Assembly: GCA_018672145.1 (NCBI GenBank)
Contig: JABHGH010000071.1
Coordinates: 1-23,853 of the forward strand
DNA length: 23,853 nucleotides
Direction: 5' to 3'
DNA from: Flavobacteriaceae bacterium
Lineage (GTDB): Bacteria; Bacteroidota; Bacteroidia; Flavobacteriales; Flavobacteriaceae
A program made the translations under genes and the position numbers. A model generated the notes under the pieces. It had not been told where the DNA came from and searched no databases. It saw only the letters and a list, made by a program, of their open reading frames with translations. Of this stretch, positions 1-7,926 are shown in pieces. Each line of letters begins with the position of its first letter. Position 1 is the first letter of the stretch.

Positions 1-627
1 GAATTTAGCAAGGCATCGTATGAAATGCATCATCTTTATGTTGTAGATCCCAATCTGTTCCTGGGGAAAGAATTCCAAACAGTTAGTGTAGAAGAAATGC
101 GTAGTATGAGTGCATTAAAAACGCCACCCGATTCGTTGGCTGTTTTTTCTAAACCCATTATGTGTGATATTTCGACATCTAGTGTAATCGTTGCTTTAGA
201 AAACATTCAAGATCCTGGAAATTTAGGAACGATGATTCGTTTATGCGATTGGTTTGGCTTGAAAGATATTGTGTGCTCTTTAGACACTGTGGACTGTTAT
301 AATCCTAAAGTTGTTCGCGCTACAATGGGCTCGTTGGCTCGAATAAATGTGCATTATAAAGCACTGAAACCATGGCTTAAGCAAATGTCAGATTATCAAA
401 TTATGGGAACAACAATGAGAGGAAAATCGATCTACACAAGCTCCTTTGCGTCGCCAACGATCTTGGTAATCGGGAATGAAGGCAAAGGTTTGTCAGAGGA
501 GGTGATGCAACTAGTAAACGAATCGATTACGATACCGCGTTATGGAGAAGCGGAAAGCTTAAATGCTGCCATGGCGACAGGTATAATACTTTCGGAAATT
601 CGCCGTACCCAAACTACTGAAAAATAA
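1..627 (+). CDS. TrmH/SpoU family RNA 2'-O-methyltransferase (5' end cut off)
   Basis: The reading frame is open to the left window edge (first visible residues EFSKASYEMHH), so the start lies outside and only the last 208 residues are seen. The SPOUT motifs are present in order: an Asn-containing motif 1 (ALENIQDPGNLGTMIR), motif 2 (VIGNEGKGLSEEV) and motif 3 (IPRYGEAESLNAAMA). They form the trefoil knot that binds S-adenosylmethionine. The family methylates ribose 2'-OH of rRNA or tRNA in the cytoplasm; the exact target cannot be read from this. The missing part is probably a small N-terminal substrate-binding domain. Motif 3 reads SLNAAMA where many members have SLNVAVA, a mild variation. 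The gene ends TAA and overlaps the convergent porT by 14 bases. I recall the trmH / porT / ubiE order from other flavobacteria. Confidence 0.92.
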   Translation, partial: EFSKASYEMHHLYVVDPNLFLGKEFQTVSVEEMRSMSALKTPPDSLAVFSKPIMCDISTSSVIVALENIQDPGNLGTMIRLCDWFGLKDIVCSLDTVDCYNPKVVRATMGSLARINVHYKALKPWLKQMSDYQIMGTTMRGKSIYTSSFASPTILVIGNEGKGLSEEVMQLVNESITIPRYGEAESLNAAMATGIILSEIRRTQTTEK

Positions 628-1303
628 AATTGATAAAAACCCCTTGGGTTTTAAAGGAATGAATGGCTTGTGTCCAATCATCAGGAACAATTTCATCTTT
701 AAACGCAAAAACACCACGAATAGAAGGAGTAAACTTAAAAAAAGGAAGGTATAACTCAACGCCAAGACCAAGTTCTAAGGCATTCATGTTCGTACGAGTT
801 CTAAATTTTCCTGTTGTATTGTCTTCTCGACTTTCTTCGTTACTTGACAAATTAAAAGAAGTAGAAAAACCACCAACGACATATGGTCGAACATTATGGA
901 TGCGGTTGGTTGAGAATTTGAGCACCATTGGTATGCGGACATATGTGGCTTTCACCTCACGCAATCGGTTGTTTGGGTTGCTTACTTCTGGCCAACTTTC
1001 AGGAAAAGTAACATTGCGCTGTGAGGTAAACATTCCTGGCTCAATCCGGAGGTTAATATTGTCTATAATGCGAAAATCAGCGAATAGGCCAACATTGAAC
1101 CCAAGTTGTGGCTTGATGTCCAGTTGTTCAAATCGTGATAAGGCATATTCAACCTTAAAATTGGATTGATTAATTCCTAAATAATATCCAAAACGAAATG
1201 TATAATGATCAGTCTTTTTGTGATACTCTGGTGCATTGCTACGCTGTCCCCAACTCAAGGAAGCAAAAGCAATCATGACTACAATAAAGAAGCGTTTTAA
1301 CAA
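614..1303 (-). CDS. porT: PorT, type IX secretion / gliding motility outer-membrane protein
   Basis: A 229-residue protein with an N-terminal signal peptide (hydrophobic residues 5-17, probable cleavage after SLSWGQ) and a beta-rich body resembling an eight-stranded outer-membrane barrel. Family-typical stretches are LGINQSNFKVEY, GFNVGLFADFRI, LREVKATYVRIPMVLKFS, VVGGFSTSFNLSSNEE and FKFTPSIRGVFAFKDE. PorT (SprT in Flavobacterium) is needed for type IX protein secretion and gliding. The start is a TTG one base after the ubiE stop (TAAATTG): the first in-frame ATG lies at residue 10 and would destroy the signal peptide. The tight spacing suggests translation coupled to ubiE. The 3' end overlaps trmH by 14 bases. 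Assignment rests on remembered family motifs plus neighbourhood; a generic porin-family label is the fallback. Confidence 0.88.
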   Translation of the reverse strand: MLKRFFIVVMIAFASLSWGQRSNAPEYHKKTDHYTFRFGYYLGINQSNFKVEYALSRFEQLDIKPQLGFNVGLFADFRIIDNINLRIEPGMFTSQRNVTFPESWPEVSNPNNRLREVKATYVRIPMVLKFSTNRIHNVRPYVVGGFSTSFNLSSNEESREDNTTGKFRTRTNMNALELGLGVELYLPFFKFTPSIRGVFAFKDEIVPDDWTQAIHSFKTQGVFINFIFQ

Positions 1304-1304
1304 T

Positions 1305-2027
1305 TTATTTTTTTTTACCTTGATAAATAGTCACCACCCCAAAAGTTTGTGGATAGTGGTTTACTTCAACAAACCCAATATTTTTTAATTTATTGTTAAA
1401 AACTTCTCCGTGTGGAAAGGCAGCTGCCGAATCTGATAGATAACTGTAAGCATTTTTGTCAGAGGAAAACAGACGTCCAATGAGCGGTAGAAATAACGAA
1501 CTGTATATCTTATAACCAAATCGAAGGAAAAAATTTTTCGGTACTGATGTTTCCAACACAAAAACATGTCCGCCAGGCTTAAGGATACGTAAAATTTCGG
1601 AAAGCCCCTTTTCTAAACTTCCAAAATTTCGAACGCCAAATGCAACGGTTACTGTATCTGCCGATGCACTTTCGAGAGGAATATTTTCCGCATCACCAAC
1701 GATCATTTTGATTTGGTCGCTTCGTTTTTCCTGTTTAACCTTCTGTTTTCCGATTTCCAACATCTCAACAGCAATATCAACCCCCGTGATTTTTGCAGAT
1801 GGAATTGTGCTCAACGCAAGGGCAAGGTCGCCTGTTCCTGTTGCAATATCCACAATATCTTGCCCCTTATGTTTCTGAACCATTGCGACCAATTTTCGAC
1901 GCCAAGACTTGTCTATTCCCAAGGAAATAACACGATTTAAGGAATCATAATTATTAGCAATTGCATCGAACATTGAGGTGACTTGCTCCTTTTTAGATTT
2001 GGATGAGTTTTTGTATGGTTTGACCAT
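1305..2027 (-). CDS. ubiE: Demethylmenaquinone methyltransferase UbiE/MenG
   Basis: Class I SAM-dependent C-methyltransferase of 240 residues, the usual length. It catalyses the last step of menaquinone synthesis, methylating demethylmenaquinone. Visible features are the family signature around residues 20-45 (MFDAIANNYDSLNRVISLGIDKSW, shown here in part: YDSLNRVISLG), the SAM-binding loop DIATGTGDLAL at about 60-70, and the later FGVRNFGSLEKGL and RILKPGG segments. The ATG at 2027 is preferred; a TTG 27 bases upstream also exists but falls inside the predicted -7 promoter element. It is the first gene of a ubiE-porT pair and is transcribed divergently from trkA. Since flavobacteria normally use menaquinone, menG would be an equally good name; the product should feed the Nqr complex encoded later in the window. 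Confidence 0.95.
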   Translation of the reverse strand: MVKPYKNSSKSKKEQVTSMFDAIANNYDSLNRVISLGIDKSWRRKLVAMVQKHKGQDIVDIATGTGDLALALSTIPSAKITGVDIAVEMLEIGKQKVKQEKRSDQIKMIVGDAENIPLESASADTVTVAFGVRNFGSLEKGLSEILRILKPGGHVFVLETSVPKNFFLRFGYKIYSSLFLPLIGRLFSSDKNAYSYLSDSAAAFPHGEVFNNKLKNIGFVEVNHYPQTFGVVTIYQGKKK

Positions 2028-2051
2028 GGATAGATTTTCTAGGAATTTGTG

Positions 2052-2081
2052 CAAAGATAAGGCAATCAGTCAATCGGTCAA
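2052..2081 (-). promoter_or_regulatory. Promoter of ubiE-porT, Bacteroidota type
   Basis: Read on the minus strand: TTG (2081-2079), 19-base spacer, TATCTTTG (2059-2052). This fits the Bacteroidota sigma-ABfr consensus TTG-N17-23-TAnnTTTG exactly. The ubiE ATG lies about 24 bases downstream, leaving a short leader. It supports the ATG at 2027 rather than the upstream TTG as the ubiE start. Confidence 0.7.
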
Positions 2082-2107
2082 TTTTTAGTAAATCATTGTA
2101 AAACGTC

Positions 2108-2115
2108 TATATTTG
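2108..2115 (+). promoter_or_regulatory. Promoter -7 element of trkA-trkH
   Basis: TATATTTG matches the Bacteroidota -7 consensus TAnnTTTG and lies 24 bases before the trkA ATG. The -33 region is only T-rich (around 2081-2087), with no clean TTG at the ideal spacing. The two divergent -7 boxes (this one and that of ubiE) are 48 bases apart, so the promoters lie back to back. Confidence 0.6.
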
Positions 2116-2139
2116 CATGTACAAACCAACGGTTTCTTC

Positions 2140-3489
2140 ATGAAAATCATCATAGCGGGGGCTAGCGATGTTGGACTTCATCTCGCAAAATTGCTTTCGT
2201 TTGAATCGCAGAATATCACGCTGATTGACAATGTCAAACAAGACCTCAATTACGCTGAAACTCACCTTGATATCCGTACTATACAAGGGGACCCATCCGC
2301 TTTGTCCACACTTAAAAAAGCCGATGCTGGTGATTCGGACATGATGATTGCCGTGACCCCTTCTGAGACAACAAATTTAATGTGCTGTTTGCTCTCTAAA
2401 CAATTGGGTTGCAAACGAACCATTGCGCGTGTTACCAATATTGAATTTGACAAGTATAAAGAAGATGTTGATTTTAATGCTTTGGGTATTGATGAACTGA
2501 TTTCACCTGAAGAGTTAGCAGCCAAAGAAATTGAACTTTTAATTAATGAATCTGCTTTCAATAATAGCTATGAGTTTGAGGGGGGTGCACTCACAATGAT
2601 GGGAACGACGCTGCAAGAATCTGCTCCGTTTGTTGGTAAGTCTGTGAAAGAAGCTGCTGCAGTGTTCTCGGAAGTTCATTTTATGCCGATTGCAATCAAG
2701 CGTGCAGGAACCCAAAGCACATTGATCCCACGTGGTGACACTGTTTTTGAAGCCGGAGATCAAGTGTATTTTACGAGCTCTAAATCTGGAATGGATTCGC
2801 TCTACGAACTTATCGGTTACACCAAGCAAGAAATCGAAAATGTCATGATACTTGGCGGAGGGCGTATAGGAAATAAAACGGCTGAAGATTTATGCGGAAA
2901 GGGAATTCGTGTTAAACTCGTGGAAGTTGATAAAGAGAAGGCTATAAAACTGTCGGAAAATTTACCCAATACGCTTGTTATTCACGGAGATGGGCGTAAT
3001 GCCGATCTTTTGGTTGAGGAAAATATAGGTGGTATGGACGTATTCATTGCTGTCACTGATGACTCCGAAACAAATATCATGTCCTGCTTGATGGCCAAAT
3101 CTAAAAATGTTCCCAAAATCATCGCACTCGTCGAAAATGTTGATTATTTTGAATTGACAAAATCTATCGGGGTTGATACGCTGATTAATAAAAAGCTTCT
3201 CACAGCAAACAGTATTTTTCGCTATATTAGAAAGGGAAAAGTGGTTGATCTTGCTAAACTTAACAACATGGATGCAGAACTTCTCGAATTTGTTGTTAGT
3301 GATCAGTCAAAAGTTTTGGGTAAAAAAATAAAGGATCTCGACATTTCACGAACAGCAACTATTGGAGGAGTTATTCGAGGAAATGAGGGTGTTATCGCTT
3401 TAGGTGATTTTGAAATCATGGCTGGTGATCGTGTTTTGATGTGCTGTTTGCCAAAATCTATTTCACGCATTGAGCGTCTATTTCGTTGA
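2140..3489 (+). CDS. trkA: TrkA, NAD(H)-binding regulator of Trk potassium uptake
   Basis: Peripheral cytoplasmic protein of 449 residues that binds TrkH and gates K+ uptake in response to nucleotides. It has the full TrkA layout: Rossmann RCK-N domain (residues 1-120), RCK-C domain (about 145-225), second RCK-N beginning at NVMILGGGRIGN (about 235), second RCK-C at the end. The first nucleotide loop reads GASDVG, with Ser in place of the second Gly of GxGxxG, while the second loop GGGRIG is intact. Acidic ends of beta-2 (LIDN and LVEVD) fit NAD(H) binding. Start chosen at the ATG giving MKIIIAGAS; a TTG 27 bases upstream overlaps the promoter. The stop overlaps the trkH start (TGATG), indicating coupled translation in a two-gene operon. 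Confidence 0.95.
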   Translation: MKIIIAGASDVGLHLAKLLSFESQNITLIDNVKQDLNYAETHLDIRTIQGDPSALSTLKKADAGDSDMMIAVTPSETTNLMCCLLSKQLGCKRTIARVTNIEFDKYKEDVDFNALGIDELISPEELAAKEIELLINESAFNNSYEFEGGALTMMGTTLQESAPFVGKSVKEAAAVFSEVHFMPIAIKRAGTQSTLIPRGDTVFEAGDQVYFTSSKSGMDSLYELIGYTKQEIENVMILGGGRIGNKTAEDLCGKGIRVKLVEVDKEKAIKLSENLPNTLVIHGDGRNADLLVEENIGGMDVFIAVTDDSETNIMSCLMAKSKNVPKIIALVENVDYFELTKSIGVDTLINKKLLTANSIFRYIRKGKVVDLAKLNNMDAELLEFVVSDQSKVLGKKIKDLDISRTATIGGVIRGNEGVIALGDFEIMAGDRVLMCCLPKSISRIERLFR

Positions 3490-4988
3490 TGATGAGACCT
3501 TATAATTTTTCCACGATATTTCATATGATGGGCTTGTTATTGCTTTTCAACGCCACAGCAATGCTTATGTGTTCTCTGCTGAGTAGTTACTTGGATGATG
3601 GCGCCTTGGAAGGATTAATCACTGCCTCATTGGTTACGGTGAGTGTGGCCTTACTTGTGTTGCTCATCACAAGAAATCGAAAACGTGAAATCAAGAAAAG
3701 AGATGGCTATTTGACCGTAGTCATGGGTTGGCTTACCATGGTGTTGTTTGGGTCATTACCTTATTTGATGACAGGATCATTGACGTCATATGCCGATGCC
3801 CTTTTTGAAACAATGTCTGGCTTTACCGCAACAGGGGCTACTATTGTAAAAGATATTGAATCGTTGCCCGCGAGTATAATTCTCTGGCGTTCCTTAACGC
3901 ATTGGCTTGGCGGGATGGGAATCATTGTTTTGGCGATTGCTATTTTGCCACTACTAGGCATTGGTGGTGTTCAATTGTTTTCTGCTGAAGCATCGGGAGT
4001 TGGGGGCGACAAATTACACCCAAGAATTAGTGACACTGCAAAGCGTTTGTGGTACATCTACGTTGGCTTTACAGCTTTAGAAACTATTCTACTTTATTTG
4101 GCTGGCATGACTTTTTTTGACGCAATCAACCACGCAATGAGCACCATGGCCTCGGGTGGTTTTTCCACTAAAAATGAAAGCCTAGCTTACTGGAATCACA
4201 GACCACTGATACAGTATATTGTTACCTTGTTCATGTTTTTAGCGGGCACAAATTTTGTTCTTATCTATTTTGGGCTTAAGGGGAAATTGCAGCGTATTTT
4301 TCAAGACAATGAGTTTCGTTGGTATGTAGGCTTCATTGTTTTATTTACACTTGTTACGTCTGTAGGTCTCTACGCCAATGTTGATCTTACAACTGCCAGT
4401 GTGCATCATCCACAGGTTTTTGGGCCAATTGAAAGTAGCTTTCGACATGGTCTTTTTCAGGTGGTTGCAATTATTACAACCACGGGTTTTGTGTCGGCTG
4501 ATTATACAGGATGGATTCCCTTTCTAACAATGCTGTTTTTTGGACTGTTTTTTTTGGGTGGTTCTTCTGGTTCAACTTCGGGTGGTGTAAAGGTCGTCCG
4601 TCACTTAGTGATGATCAAAAACGCATATTTAGAATTTCGAAGAGCGCTTCACCCGAATGCAATAGTGTCTCTACATCTCAATGGTGTTACTATTCAGCAG
4701 AGTTTAGTCTATCGTATTTTGGGCTTTTTCATTTTATATATGCTCCTGTTTATTGTAGGAGCTGTTATGCTCAGTTTTTTCGGACTTGACTTTGTGTCAT
4801 CGATTGGAGCTGCTGCTGCTAGCTTGGGGAATATTGGACCGAGTCTGGGTCAGTTTGGCCCCGTTTCAACCTATTCGTTAATGCCCGATTTAGCAAAAGT
4901 GTGGTGTTCCTTTCTAATGTTGGTTGGGCGTTTAGAGCTCTTTACGGCTTTAATTCTATTTACTCCTTACTTTTGGAGAGACCATTAG
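3489..4988 (+). CDS. trkH: TrkH, potassium uptake membrane subunit
   Basis: Inner-membrane protein of 499 residues with about ten to twelve hydrophobic segments, forming the K+ translocation path of the Trk system. The four pore repeats are visible from their selectivity-filter loops: MSGFTATGATIV, MASGGFSTKN, TTTGFVSADY and LGNIGPSLG, each with the key Gly. A conserved LGGMGIIVLAIAILPLLGIGG segment follows the first pore loop (positions near residues 135-160). The start ATG overlaps the trkA stop by one base; a second ATG directly follows at 3492 and cannot be excluded. The 3' end overlaps the convergent aminotransferase by four bases (TTAG carries both stop codons). Confidence 0.95.
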   Translation: MMRPYNFSTIFHMMGLLLLFNATAMLMCSLLSSYLDDGALEGLITASLVTVSVALLVLLITRNRKREIKKRDGYLTVVMGWLTMVLFGSLPYLMTGSLTSYADALFETMSGFTATGATIVKDIESLPASIILWRSLTHWLGGMGIIVLAIAILPLLGIGGVQLFSAEASGVGGDKLHPRISDTAKRLWYIYVGFTALETILLYLAGMTFFDAINHAMSTMASGGFSTKNESLAYWNHRPLIQYIVTLFMFLAGTNFVLIYFGLKGKLQRIFQDNEFRWYVGFIVLFTLVTSVGLYANVDLTTASVHHPQVFGPIESSFRHGLFQVVAIITTTGFVSADYTGWIPFLTMLFFGLFFLGGSSGSTSGGVKVVRHLVMIKNAYLEFRRALHPNAIVSLHLNGVTIQQSLVYRILGFFILYMLLFIVGAVMLSFFGLDFVSSIGAAAASLGNIGPSLGQFGPVSTYSLMPDLAKVWCSFLMLVGRLELFTALILFTPYFWRDH

Positions 4989-6172
4989 CTAAGCACTCTC
5001 TTTATTCGATCAACCGCTTCTGAAATATCTTCTTTAGAAGCTGCGTAAGAAATACGAATATTGTTTGGACAGCCAAACGCATCACCTGTCACTGTTGCTA
5101 CATGAGCTTCTTCTAGAAGATAAATGGCAAAATCAGATGCATTTTCGATTGACTTCCCTTTTAACGTTTTTCCAAAATAATGAGAAATATCGGGAAAAAC
5201 ATAAAAAGCACCTTTAGGCTGGTTCAGCACAAAACCATCAATTTTATCAAGGAGTTGAAGGATCATCTCACGACGTGAGGAAAATTCATCAATCATGTAT
5301 TTGATATTTTCTACCGGAGCGTCTAAAGCGGCAATGGTTGCTCGTTGTGCAATGCAGTTTGCTCCACTGGTAATCTGCCCCTGCATTTTTGTACATGCTT
5401 TTGCAATCCATTCTGGCGCACCCATATATCCAATACGCCATCCTGTCATCGCAAATGCTTTTGCCACTCCGTTGATTGTCAAAGTTCGATCGTACATGGA
5501 AGGGATTTGGGCGAAACTAAAATGCGGAACACCATAATTGATGTGTTCGTAGATTTCGTCTGATAACACATAGATATCAGGATGCTTTTCCAGTACTGCT
5601 GCTAACGCCCTGTATTCGGCTTCTGTGTAGACCGATCCGCTTGGGTTGTTGGGAGAGTTTATCACAACCATTTTGGTTTGTGGAGTAATTGCAGCTTCAA
5701 GTTGTTCTGGAGTGATTTTGAACTCGGTATTGATGTCTGAATAAATTTCAATTGGGTTGCCTTCTGCCAACAGAACAATAGCGGAGTAGCTCACCCAGTA
5801 TGGAGCAACAAGCAAGACATCGTCTCCAGGGTTGATCAGCACCTGAATGGCGTTTGCAATAGACTGTTTTGCTCCAGTGGAAACAACGATTTGACTAGGG
5901 TTGTAATCGATGTTATTGTCTCTTTTGAACTTACGACAAATGGCTTCTTTTAATTCTACATATCCATCGACTGGAGTGTATGAATTATAGTTGTCATTCA
6001 CTGCTTGAATGGCAGCATCTTTAATAAATGTGGGAGTGTTGAAGTCTGGTTCTCCAAGACTTAACCCAATGACGTTTACACCCTGACTTTTGAGTTCTCT
6101 TGCTTTTGCCGCCATAGCCAATGTGGCCGAAACGGGCAGATTGCTGATTCGATCAGATAAATTCTTTTTCAT
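4985..6172 (-). CDS. Pyridoxal-phosphate aminotransferase, class I (aspartate aminotransferase type)
   Basis: A 395-residue cytoplasmic fold-type I PLP enzyme, full length for bacterial subgroup I-gamma aspartate/aromatic aminotransferases. Key residues: GEPDFNTP (40-47) at the substrate side, phosphate-binding STGAKQ (98-103), Asn176 in NSPNNPSG, Asp205 and Tyr208 in SDEIYEH, Schiff-base Lys238 in INGVAKAFAMTGWR, and Arg246 in GWRIGY. The likely reaction is aspartate + 2-oxoglutarate to oxaloacetate + glutamate. Related enzymes accept other amino acids or prephenate, so aspC is probable but not proven. It sits 4 bases downstream of the desaturase gene on the same strand, probably co-transcribed although no functional link is obvious. 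Its stop shares bases with the trkH stop. Confidence 0.93.
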   Translation of the reverse strand: MKKNLSDRISNLPVSATLAMAAKARELKSQGVNVIGLSLGEPDFNTPTFIKDAAIQAVNDNYNSYTPVDGYVELKEAICRKFKRDNNIDYNPSQIVVSTGAKQSIANAIQVLINPGDDVLLVAPYWVSYSAIVLLAEGNPIEIYSDINTEFKITPEQLEAAITPQTKMVVINSPNNPSGSVYTEAEYRALAAVLEKHPDIYVLSDEIYEHINYGVPHFSFAQIPSMYDRTLTINGVAKAFAMTGWRIGYMGAPEWIAKACTKMQGQITSGANCIAQRATIAALDAPVENIKYMIDEFSSRREMILQLLDKIDGFVLNQPKGAFYVFPDISHYFGKTLKGKSIENASDFAIYLLEEAHVATVTGDAFGCPNNIRISYAASKEDISEAVDRIKRVLS

Positions 6173-6176
6173 GCGA

Positions 6177-7286
6177 TTATATTTCTACAGGCATGGGTTT
6201 TTCCCCCAGTGCTTTTAAGTGATTGTAGTGTGATTTAAAAGCCGACGCAAAAGTTTTAAATTCATGATAGGGGAGGTCAAACTCACGTGCAGTTTCTTTG
6301 ACGATACGTGCAATTTTAGAATAGTGAATGTGACTGATGTATGGGAAAATATGATGCTCAATTTGGTGATTTAGCCCTCCTGTAAACCAATTAATGATAT
6401 GGCTTTTTGGAGAAAAATTCCCAGTGGTAAAAAGTTGATGTACAGCCCAAGTGTTTTTCATGGTGCCAGTTTCAGATGGCAGTGGTGTGGCCATATCTTG
6501 GGTGACGTGCGCGAGCTGAAAAACAACACTCAAAATAAGTCCTGCGGTATAATGCATCACAAAAAAACCGATTAGGATTTTCCACCACGCTAAATTCAAC
6601 ACGAGCATGGGTAAAACGATCCATAGTGACAAGTATCCGAATTTGGACAGAATCAGTACGATCCACTCGCGAACCTCACTTGTTTTTTTCTTATAAGAAA
6701 GTTTGAGCTTGAGGTATCGCTTCAATTGAATAAAGTCGGTTGTAATGACCCAACGGAGTGTCATTAGACCGTATAAGAAAATAAAGTATAAGTGTTGGTA
6801 TTTATGAAGTTTTCGCCACTTGGTGTGATTAGAAAAACGCAAGACAGTCCCTGCCTCAATATCTTCGTCGTGTCCGTGAATGTTTGTAAAGCTGTGATGT
6901 AGAATGTTATGCTGTACCTTCCAGTTAAATACACTTCCTGCTAAGATATACATGACGCCACCTGAAAGCTTATTGACCCACGGAATATGTGAGAATGCCC
7001 CATGGTTTCCTTCATGCATTACATTCATACCAATACCAGCCATTCCCAAACCAGTCAAAAAGCATAAGCCGAGCTTGATCCACTGATTGAGACCTAGTGA
7101 TAAAATTAAAACATAAGGAGCAATAAATAACGCAAGTAAAACAATGCTTTTTGCGTAAAGTCTCCAATTCCCTGTTTTTCGCAGGTTGTTTTCTTTAAAG
7201 TAGTTGTTCACACGCTTATTAAGCGTTGAGAAAAATTGACGGTGGTCTTTTCTTGAAAAACGAATTTTTCCTTTGGGAGTCTTCAT
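6177..7286 (-). CDS. Membrane fatty acid (acyl-CoA/lipid) desaturase
   Basis: Integral membrane di-iron desaturase, 369 residues. All three histidine boxes are present: HEGNH (91-95, plus H100), HNILHH (126-131) and HQIEHH (307-312). The last is the QxxHH form seen in the front-end/linoleoyl-CoA desaturase branch. Hydrophobic spans lie around residues 45-65, 70-90, and 205-255. There is no cytochrome b5 domain, so electrons would come from a separate ferredoxin or cytochrome. It should introduce a double bond into long acyl chains, probably for membrane fluidity in the cold; position of the double bond cannot be told. A TAnnTTTG promoter box lies just upstream. The aminotransferase follows 4 bases downstream. 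Confidence 0.92.
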   Translation of the reverse strand: MKTPKGKIRFSRKDHRQFFSTLNKRVNNYFKENNLRKTGNWRLYAKSIVLLALFIAPYVLILSLGLNQWIKLGLCFLTGLGMAGIGMNVMHEGNHGAFSHIPWVNKLSGGVMYILAGSVFNWKVQHNILHHSFTNIHGHDEDIEAGTVLRFSNHTKWRKLHKYQHLYFIFLYGLMTLRWVITTDFIQLKRYLKLKLSYKKKTSEVREWIVLILSKFGYLSLWIVLPMLVLNLAWWKILIGFFVMHYTAGLILSVVFQLAHVTQDMATPLPSETGTMKNTWAVHQLFTTGNFSPKSHIINWFTGGLNHQIEHHIFPYISHIHYSKIARIVKETAREFDLPYHEFKTFASAFKSHYNHLKALGEKPMPVEI

Positions 7287-7307
7287 AACTTACTCTGTTG
7301 AGTGCAG

Positions 7308-7315
7308 CAAAAGTA
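7308..7315 (-). promoter_or_regulatory. Promoter -7 element of the desaturase gene
   Basis: TACTTTTG on the minus strand fits TAnnTTTG and lies 21 bases before the desaturase ATG. No clear TTG is found at the expected -33 distance, so it is weaker than the ubiE promoter. Confidence 0.45.
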
Positions 7316-7339
7316 AGAATTAATGCCTTGATGAGGTGT

Positions 7340-7705
7340 TTATTTATCTATTTTTTTAGAAAGTTGGTTTTTCCAATCTTTCCATGAAGATGTATCTTCC
7401 AAAACATCTTCTATTTGTTTTATCGTGTAACCTGAAACTTGGTCATAACCAGATTCCCCATCTATTAAATCTTGTACTACTCCTGTATAATCCCCAAAAT
7501 AAGGAGGAATGTAGCCTTCATATTTCATTCTAGTAAGCTCCCATTCTACACCTCTTGCCCAAGATTCTTTTACTTTTGTCTCCAAGTTGTTATCATTCCA
7601 TTCACCGCGTCTAAGCTCCCAGTGGCTTGCATGAGCTAATTCATGAATTGTGGTCGCATATATTTGTGAACTGCTGTTGTTAGGGTTGTAAATTTCATAG
7701 GTCAT
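7340..7705 (-). CDS. Short zincin-like protein with HELAH motif, possibly a truncated remnant
   Basis: A 121-residue ORF from the ATG at 7705 (a TTG at 7750 would add 15 residues). It carries TTIHELAHASHWELRRG with the zinc-protease motif HExxH at His21, Glu22, His25; a nearby Glu (48 or 54) could be the third ligand. There is no recognisable signal peptide or propeptide, and the motif lies only 20 residues from the start. Secreted bacteroidete zinc proteases with this kind of motif are usually much longer with a large N-terminal part. The gene may therefore be the 3' remnant of a larger protease gene, or a small intact protein of unknown role. The 221 bases upstream are AT-rich and hold no recognisable gene, which fits decay. 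I do not recognise a named family. Confidence 0.55.
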   Translation of the reverse strand: MTYEIYNPNNSSSQIYATTIHELAHASHWELRRGEWNDNNLETKVKESWARGVEWELTRMKYEGYIPPYFGDYTGVVQDLIDGESGYDQVSGYTIKQIEDVLEDTSSWKDWKNQLSKKIDK

Positions 7706-7926
7706 CGATTTAAAGATTTTTATTAGAATAGCACAAAATGCTAACCCCAAAACGACCTCGAAATCTAAATCACGAAACTACCAAAACACTTTTATGAGGT
7801 CATCAGAATTGGGGTATTCATTTCGAAATTATGAAAAAATACCAAACGGACAATAAATTTTAACATTTTTAGATTCAGTTCGAGCATAAACTTTGATTCG
7901 GGGCATTTTTTTAGTACTCTTACACT

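Noticed and set aside
663..1169. A 168-residue plus-strand ORF opposite porT
   Set aside because: It is fully antisense to a well-supported porT, has no recognisable domain and an unnatural composition; a shadow frame.
4976..5000. GAGAG ... CTCTC flanking the trkH/aminotransferase stops as a bidirectional terminator
   Set aside because: A 5-bp stem with a 15-base loop is not stable enough and both arms are coding sequence.
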